Assembly: GCF_040412425.1 (NCBI RefSeq) | Contig: NC_089762.1 | Coordinates: forward strand, 19,585,702 to 19,649,701 | DNA length: 64,000 bases | DNA from: Macrobrachium rosenbergii | Lineage: Eukaryota; Arthropoda; Malacostraca; Decapoda; Palaemonidae | Direction of reading: 5' to 3' | In this document: one piece after another, positions 59,581 through 64,000 of the stretch | How positions within the stretch are numbered: the first letter of the stretch is position 1 | Layout of the letters: every line of letters starts with the position of its first letter | Position numbers and translations under genes: made by a program | Notes under the pieces: generated by a model | The model's input: only the letters and a program-made list of their open reading frames with translations | Database searches by the model: none | What the model was told of the DNA's origin: nothing

Positions 59581-60550
59581 GAAGACGAAGCATTTGGGGA
59601 TTTCTGTGGAACCTGTGCACGAGGTTGACGAAGAAGGTTCCGTCTGGGTAGAAGAGGAACAGGTGGTTCCAGAAGGTGTTCCATCAAATCTGGGAACCAC
59701 TCCCTTTGAAGCCATAGTGGAACAATTAGAGTTAGCTGACAGTTGGTGGAAGACTTCAGCTTGTTGATCACCTGGCGGATCATAGCAAAGGGGGGAAAAG
59801 CATAAGCTTGAAGATTGTCCCACGGGTATAACATCGCATCCACCCCCACAGCCATAGGGTCCAAGGTTGGCGCAATATAAGCATCGCAACGGTGATTTAG
59901 CGATGTTGCAAACAGGTCTATGTTCACTGGCCATCTCCTCCTTAGCTTGTTGAAAACTTCCATGTCCAGCGTCCATTCTGACCCTATGATTTGGTTGGGT
60001 CTTGAGAGAGCATCTGCAATCACGTTGCAGACCCATAACAAACTGAGGGCGGAGAGAGATCTGCAAGGTCTCTGTCCATCTCAAGATTCTCTGAGCTATA
60101 TCGTTGAGAACGAAGTGGCGGGTCCCCTGACGCCTCAAATACGAGATTGCTGTCGTGTTGTCCGAGAAGACAGCCATCGTTCGCTCTTGAGAAAATCTTG
60201 AAAAAGTGAAGACCCCTCTCCACCGCAATCAGCTCCCTTGCATTGATGGATAGGGCGGATTCCTCGCTGGACCAAATCCCTGAGGCGAATTGGTTCGTCA
60301 GATTTGCGCCCCAACCCACGTCCGAGGCGTCAGACCAAAACAGAAGCTCTGGTGGGGAGGTCACGAGAGAGATTCCTGATGCAAGACGATCCTCTTCCAT
60401 CCACCAGAGAAGGTCGTCGTGACAAGCCGAGTCCCAAGGGATCAGGACAGAGTCGTCGTCGAAGTCCCAGCTCCTCCTGAGAGCCAGTTGAGTGCCCTCA
60501 TGCGGCTGAGCTCCAGGAACTAGATGGGCCAGAGAAGACAGATGGCCCAA
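59487..60550 (-). pseudogene. DIRS E RNase H and methyltransferase-like region
   Basis: The frame 60020-60550 has LLFWSDASDVGWGANLTNQF and SINARELIAVERGLHFF. The frame 59530-60228 continues VFSDNTTAISYLRRQGTRHF. The frame 59487-60041 has VIADALSRPNQIIGSEWTLD, then VNIDLFATSLNHRCDAYIAP, LQAYAFPPFAMIRQVINKLK and LTLIVPLWLQREWFPDLMEH. Three frames in a row imply two indels. The last frame runs straight into the recombinase N-terminus (RLQRFARASGFSSRVAKVLS). Confidence 0.85.
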
Positions 60551-61390
60551 GAGAACCCTCCAAAGATGTCGCAGATTGCTCCCTTGAGGATAGAAATTCT
60601 TCTGCTATTGAGAAGAACCTTTCTACCCTCAAGGGAGTCAGGTAAGTCATAGACTGAAAGGGTGTCAGATTGGACTTCTCGAAATTTATAACAATTCCGA
60701 GAGTCTGACACAGGTCTATTACAGGTCCCTTGCCTGGATCACTGCTTCCTTTGAAGAAGCCAGAACCAGCCAATCATCCAGGTACCGGAGTATCCTTACT
60801 CGGCCTGGTGAGAAGAGCAGATACAGGAGCCATTACCTCGTGAACACCTGAGGCGCCGTAGTAAGACCAAAACACAGGACTTTGAATTGCCAAGCCCTGC
60901 CTCCAGCTCGGTTGGAGGAACTTGCGCGAAGAGGGACGAATAGGAATCTGAAGGTAGGCATCCTTCAGATCTATGGAGACCATCCAGTCGTCCCTCCGAA
61001 TGGACTGAAGGACAGACTGGGTAGTCTCCATATGAAATTTGGTCTTTACAATAAAGGTGTTTAGGATGGAGAGGTCGATAATGGGCCTCCATCCTCCGGT
61101 CGCCTTGGGCACCACAAACATGCGGCTGTAACAGCCTGGAGAAGGAGACGCAGGCTCGATCGCACCCTTCTGCTGAAGAGCTCGGATCTCCTCCTCCAGC
61201 GCTATCCCTCTGATGGAAAGAGGGGAATACGAATCGCGGGTGATGGGAGTCCCAGAGAGAGGGGGAGGGGTGTGGAAAGGAATCGCATACCCCTCCCTGA
61301 GGACTTCCACCACCCACGAGTCTACACCTTTGTCCCTCCAAGATGTCCAGTGAAGGGACAGACAGCCGCCAATCTGAACCGGACAAGGGA
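60551..61390 (-). pseudogene. DIRS E reverse transcriptase, frameshifted
   Basis: The frame from about 61390 to 60774 reads WRDKGVDSWVVEVLREGYAI, then FVVPKATGGWRPIIDLSILN and MVSIDLKDAYLQIPIRPSSR. After a frame change, LRYLDDWLVLASSKEA appears near 60746-60787 with an intact YLDD box. The thumb follows in broken frames. The domain content is that of a DIRS RT; several indels make it non-functional as it stands. Confidence 0.85.
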
Positions 61391-61397
61391 ATGACTC

Positions 61398-63610
61398 CTA
61401 GCGGCGAAAACCCTGTCCTCTAGGAGATCGCCCACGGGGAGATTTCGCAGGAGGAGCCTGCGGAGCTGGAGAAGCCGCACGCTTATTGTCAAAATTAGAT
61501 TTTCCGCCTCGATAAGAGCCCCTACCTCTACCGGAGCCAGAAGTAGAGGCGCCGACATTAACCCCAGAACCACCAGAGGGGGCCTTCCGGAGGAACCTGG
61601 CTGAAGAAAAAGAGGGCAGTTTGACTGCCTTAGAAATAGCTAACTGGGCTGAAGTAGTGGAGTCATCTTTGACTTCACTAATGACTCTTTCTAGTCTCTT
61701 GCTCAAATAAATCCTGACCTGCTAAGGGGGAGGACAATAATTGGGTCTTTTGGAATTGTTGTACATGCGGAGGCAAATGAGATAAGATACCTTCCCTTCT
61801 CTTGGCATGAAGGAAGGTAGCGATAGAGGCAGCAATATTGGAGGAATTAACTAGAGAAATGAAAAAAGACTAAATGACAGCCTCAAAGATCGAGGGATCC
61901 GGAGGGACGAATCCCGATTCTTTAATGAAGTTAAGGAGAGTGGAGAGGAGCCAGAAAGAAAAAGAATTATTTTCCAGCTGGTGACGACCTAAAGATTCTA
62001 ATCGGGAACATTCATCGTACGAGATGCTCAAGGACCTCTTCTGCAAAAACAGGGGCCAAAAGCCTACCTAAAGCCACGTTAGGTTTGGGAGAACCCGCAA
62101 GATCAGGCGAACTGGAGCTAAATATAATTTCTTCTTATGAGGAGGAGGACAAAGTGAAACCTTACCTTCCAATAGTGAGGATTGAAATCTATTTCTAACA
62201 TCTTGGATAACCTCCGAAACTCTATCGTAAAGATTGACTCTATGCTCTGATTTAACCTCCTTAACCTTGGAGGAATAAATCTTCACTAAGGCGCAACCTT
62301 TCGGAGGATTGGAAGGTTCCGGAATGGACTCTGGATGGAAAGCCCAAATAAGCTTAAAAACCTCGTTGAGTGAGGAATCAGAACCAGAATCCCCAATAGA
62401 CGAAGCATCATCCTCATTAGAACCAGACTGAAAATTAGAAAAATCAAACCTTACCGACTTCTGAGGAGGAGGAGGACAGGACTAATCCTGCGAACACCCA
62501 GGAGCCTGTGAAGAATGTGAAGAACCCAGCGAAGACAAAGGGACAGAAGTAGAAGCAGAAGGCATCTGCGAACTACTTTCACCAGATGAAGGATGAAGCT
62601 GCGAATGACAAGGAGCAGCCAAACGCTGCGAAAAAGAAGCGGAAGTGTGAGACTGCAAAATATCTGAAGCAGGAACACCTTGCGAAGACCCAGACAATGA
62701 ACCCGACACCAAAAACGCAGAGGTGGACTGACTCTGAACAATCCCAGACGAAGGCAAAGCCTGCGAACAAGGAAAAACACCATCACCATGACCCTGAGAA
62801 ACCGACCCATCAAAATTCGCATCTATACCGCACGGCAAACCCTGAGATGCGACACCTGAACCATGACGCACGTCAGATCGCTGAGAATAAACAAGTTGAG
62901 CTACTTGCTCAGGAATATTTAAACCTAATTGCCTAGCTTTAACAAAATCAATGCAATTAATAATATCAGGGGAAAAAGAAATACCCGACTGCACCGGGCC
63001 AACTGGTTCCCCCCATGCCGACATGACACTTCTCGGGGGTTAAGCAGAGGCGGATCATTAATTCCTTTATTAGAGGAATGGCAGACCGAGGCAGTCGGGG
63101 GAATGTCTGAAAAAGAAGGATTAGTGGTACAAACAACATCATCTTCAGTCCCTAATCTTCTATCTAAAAGATTGCCTAATTCACTAAAAGACATTTGCAT
63201 TGATTCAGCAATCTGATCCGAAAAAGATGCAGAAAATTGACTGACTGATTTATTAATAAGATCAATTATATCAGATTTTGACAGGTGCTCACCGGAAGCA
63301 TCTGCAACATCTACAACATCATTGCTATTACCCGGAGAAGGTTCGGTTAAGGGCTCCTCGATAACCCCTTGAATAGCAGCAGTCTTAGCTTTAGATTTTC
63401 TTTTTTGCACTAGAGATTTTTGATGTTTGACATATCTGGCAAACTCATCAGATGACCATTGTTCAATCGGCACATTTCTTACTCTCCATTACTGCCCCCT
63501 CTACAAGAATTACAAATAGAATGTCTATCATTAAACAGGCTACTCATCCGAGTCTTGCAATTTTTACAGCTGCGTCTGGAGTCACACTTGTTGAAGTCCT
63601 GTGACTATAA
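61398..63610 (-). pseudogene. DIRS E gag-like ORF, multiply frameshifted
   Basis: At the 5' end (63480-63610) a frame reads CDSRRSCKNCKTRMSSLF and SICNSCRGG, a CxxC...CxxC pattern suggesting zinc binding. The frame 62925-63473 follows with FARYVKHQKSLVQKRKSKAK. The middle (62482-63024) is rich in Ser, Gln and Gly. The C-terminal end at 61398-61706 has GRGRGSYRGGKSNFDN and PRGRSPRGQGFRR, an Arg/Gly-rich RNA-binding-like tail that stops just before RT. No single long frame survives. Confidence 0.68.
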
Positions 63611-63737
63611 TCCTTCAAAATCCATATTGTGAATAAGATATCCAAAAATAAAGCAGGTGACAAAACAGGAATAAGGTAATCCTAAAGTTGCAAGTGAAGC
63701 GAAGCCGAAAAACCTCTCGGCGGCGCGAAAAACAAAT

Positions 63738-63927
63738 GATGATCAGCTGAGCGGAAGAGGGGACGTGGCGCTGTTTAATGTCGTTACCAGAGGTGATAAT
63801 TGGTGGTTTGAGAATTTTTTCTTTATGGGTTAGTGGTACTAAGGTGATAATGTTGTAAGTGTTGTTTTTCTCCTTTGTCAAGTGTAACTAAGTGCTGTAT
63901 GAAGTATCCAGGGAATGTATTTTGAAA
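63738..63927. repeat. DIRS E right inverted terminal repeat
   Basis: Mirror of 57799-57976, ending with the right-specific tip TCCAGGGAATGTATTTTG then AAA. Confidence 0.88.
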
Positions 63928-64000
63928 ACTAATTTTCAAGTACCATACGAAGAGAAGAGTTGACAGGGTTTTATTTGTATTAAGCTTTGCTCTTTCGTGA

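Larger units (their letters stand above)
57756..63927 (-). mobile_element. DIRS-like retrotransposon E, full length, about 6.2 kb
   Basis: The terminal-repeat cores 57799-57976 and 63738-63911 are reverse complements. Left tip AAATGGAATTTTCATTCTAA and right tip GGGAATGTATTTTGAAA are mirrored at the internal complementary region (58013-58103). AAA is found at both ends and at the junction. All expected coding regions are present in order on the minus strand, with frameshifts. Confidence 0.9.

Noticed and set aside
60796..61386. 196-residue minus-strand ORF in DIRS E
   Set aside because: A shadow of the RT reading frame; the RT motifs are in the frame at 60774-61313.
1..64000. CRISPR arrays, tRNA, rRNA or prokaryotic operons
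   Set aside because: No direct-repeat/spacer pattern, cloverleaf or rRNA signature was seen; the 51-bp array has no spacers.

Overview
This 64 kb window is eukaryotic nuclear DNA from an animal, most likely an arthropod and plausibly a decapod crustacean. The evidence is short coding exons with GT-AG splice sites, very large introns, long AG/TAA microsatellites, and a dense load of DIRS-type tyrosine-recombinase retrotransposons and Tigger/pogo- and piggyBac-like DNA transposons. There is no sign of bacterial operons, rRNA, tRNA or CRISPR. The species is an inference.

One host gene is recognisable. Five exons on the minus strand (50659-50761, 44802-44902, 12340-12491, 9867-9932, 6723-6835) join in compatible phases. 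They encode the C-terminal ~177 residues of a GDP-D-glucose phosphorylase 1 (GDPGP1)-like HIT-superfamily enzyme, ending in a TAA stop. A candidate poly(A) signal lies at 6389-6394. The N-terminal half was not found and probably lies beyond position 64000. The third-from-last intron is about 32.3 kb and is built almost entirely of transposons.

Layout. 203-5740: a dead Tigger-like transposon downstream of the gene, with DIRS element A (299-3352) inserted near one end. 6.4-12.5 kb: the last three GDPGP1 exons, with TA-flanked MITE-like elements in the introns. 12.8-16.1 kb: a LINE remnant and a nested pair of non-autonomous elements. 16.4-35.1 kb: DIRS B, DIRS fragments, DIRS F (its gag region split by a LINE) and a gag remnant G. 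35.5-44.6 kb: MITEs, then an outer element holding DIRS C, which itself holds a TTAA-flanked element and a small TA-flanked MITE; the right side of the outer element is a long inverted repeat. 44.8-50.8 kb: two GDPGP1 exons and a second copy of the nested pair, hit by another TTAA element. 51.4-56.7 kb: DIRS D. 57.8-63.9 kb: DIRS E.

All DIRS elements lie on the minus strand, sense to GDPGP1. Each carries some of the parts expected of the superfamily: gag-like ORF, RT with YLDD, RNase H, a methyltransferase-like segment, a tyrosine recombinase with H-x-x-R, inverted terminal repeats, and an internal complementary region that is the reverse complement of the joined element ends. All are broken by frameshifts, stops or truncation. 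A and C form one family that has lost gag and RT but keeps recombinase and RNase H remnants, and it carries a family-specific 51-bp tandem repeat.
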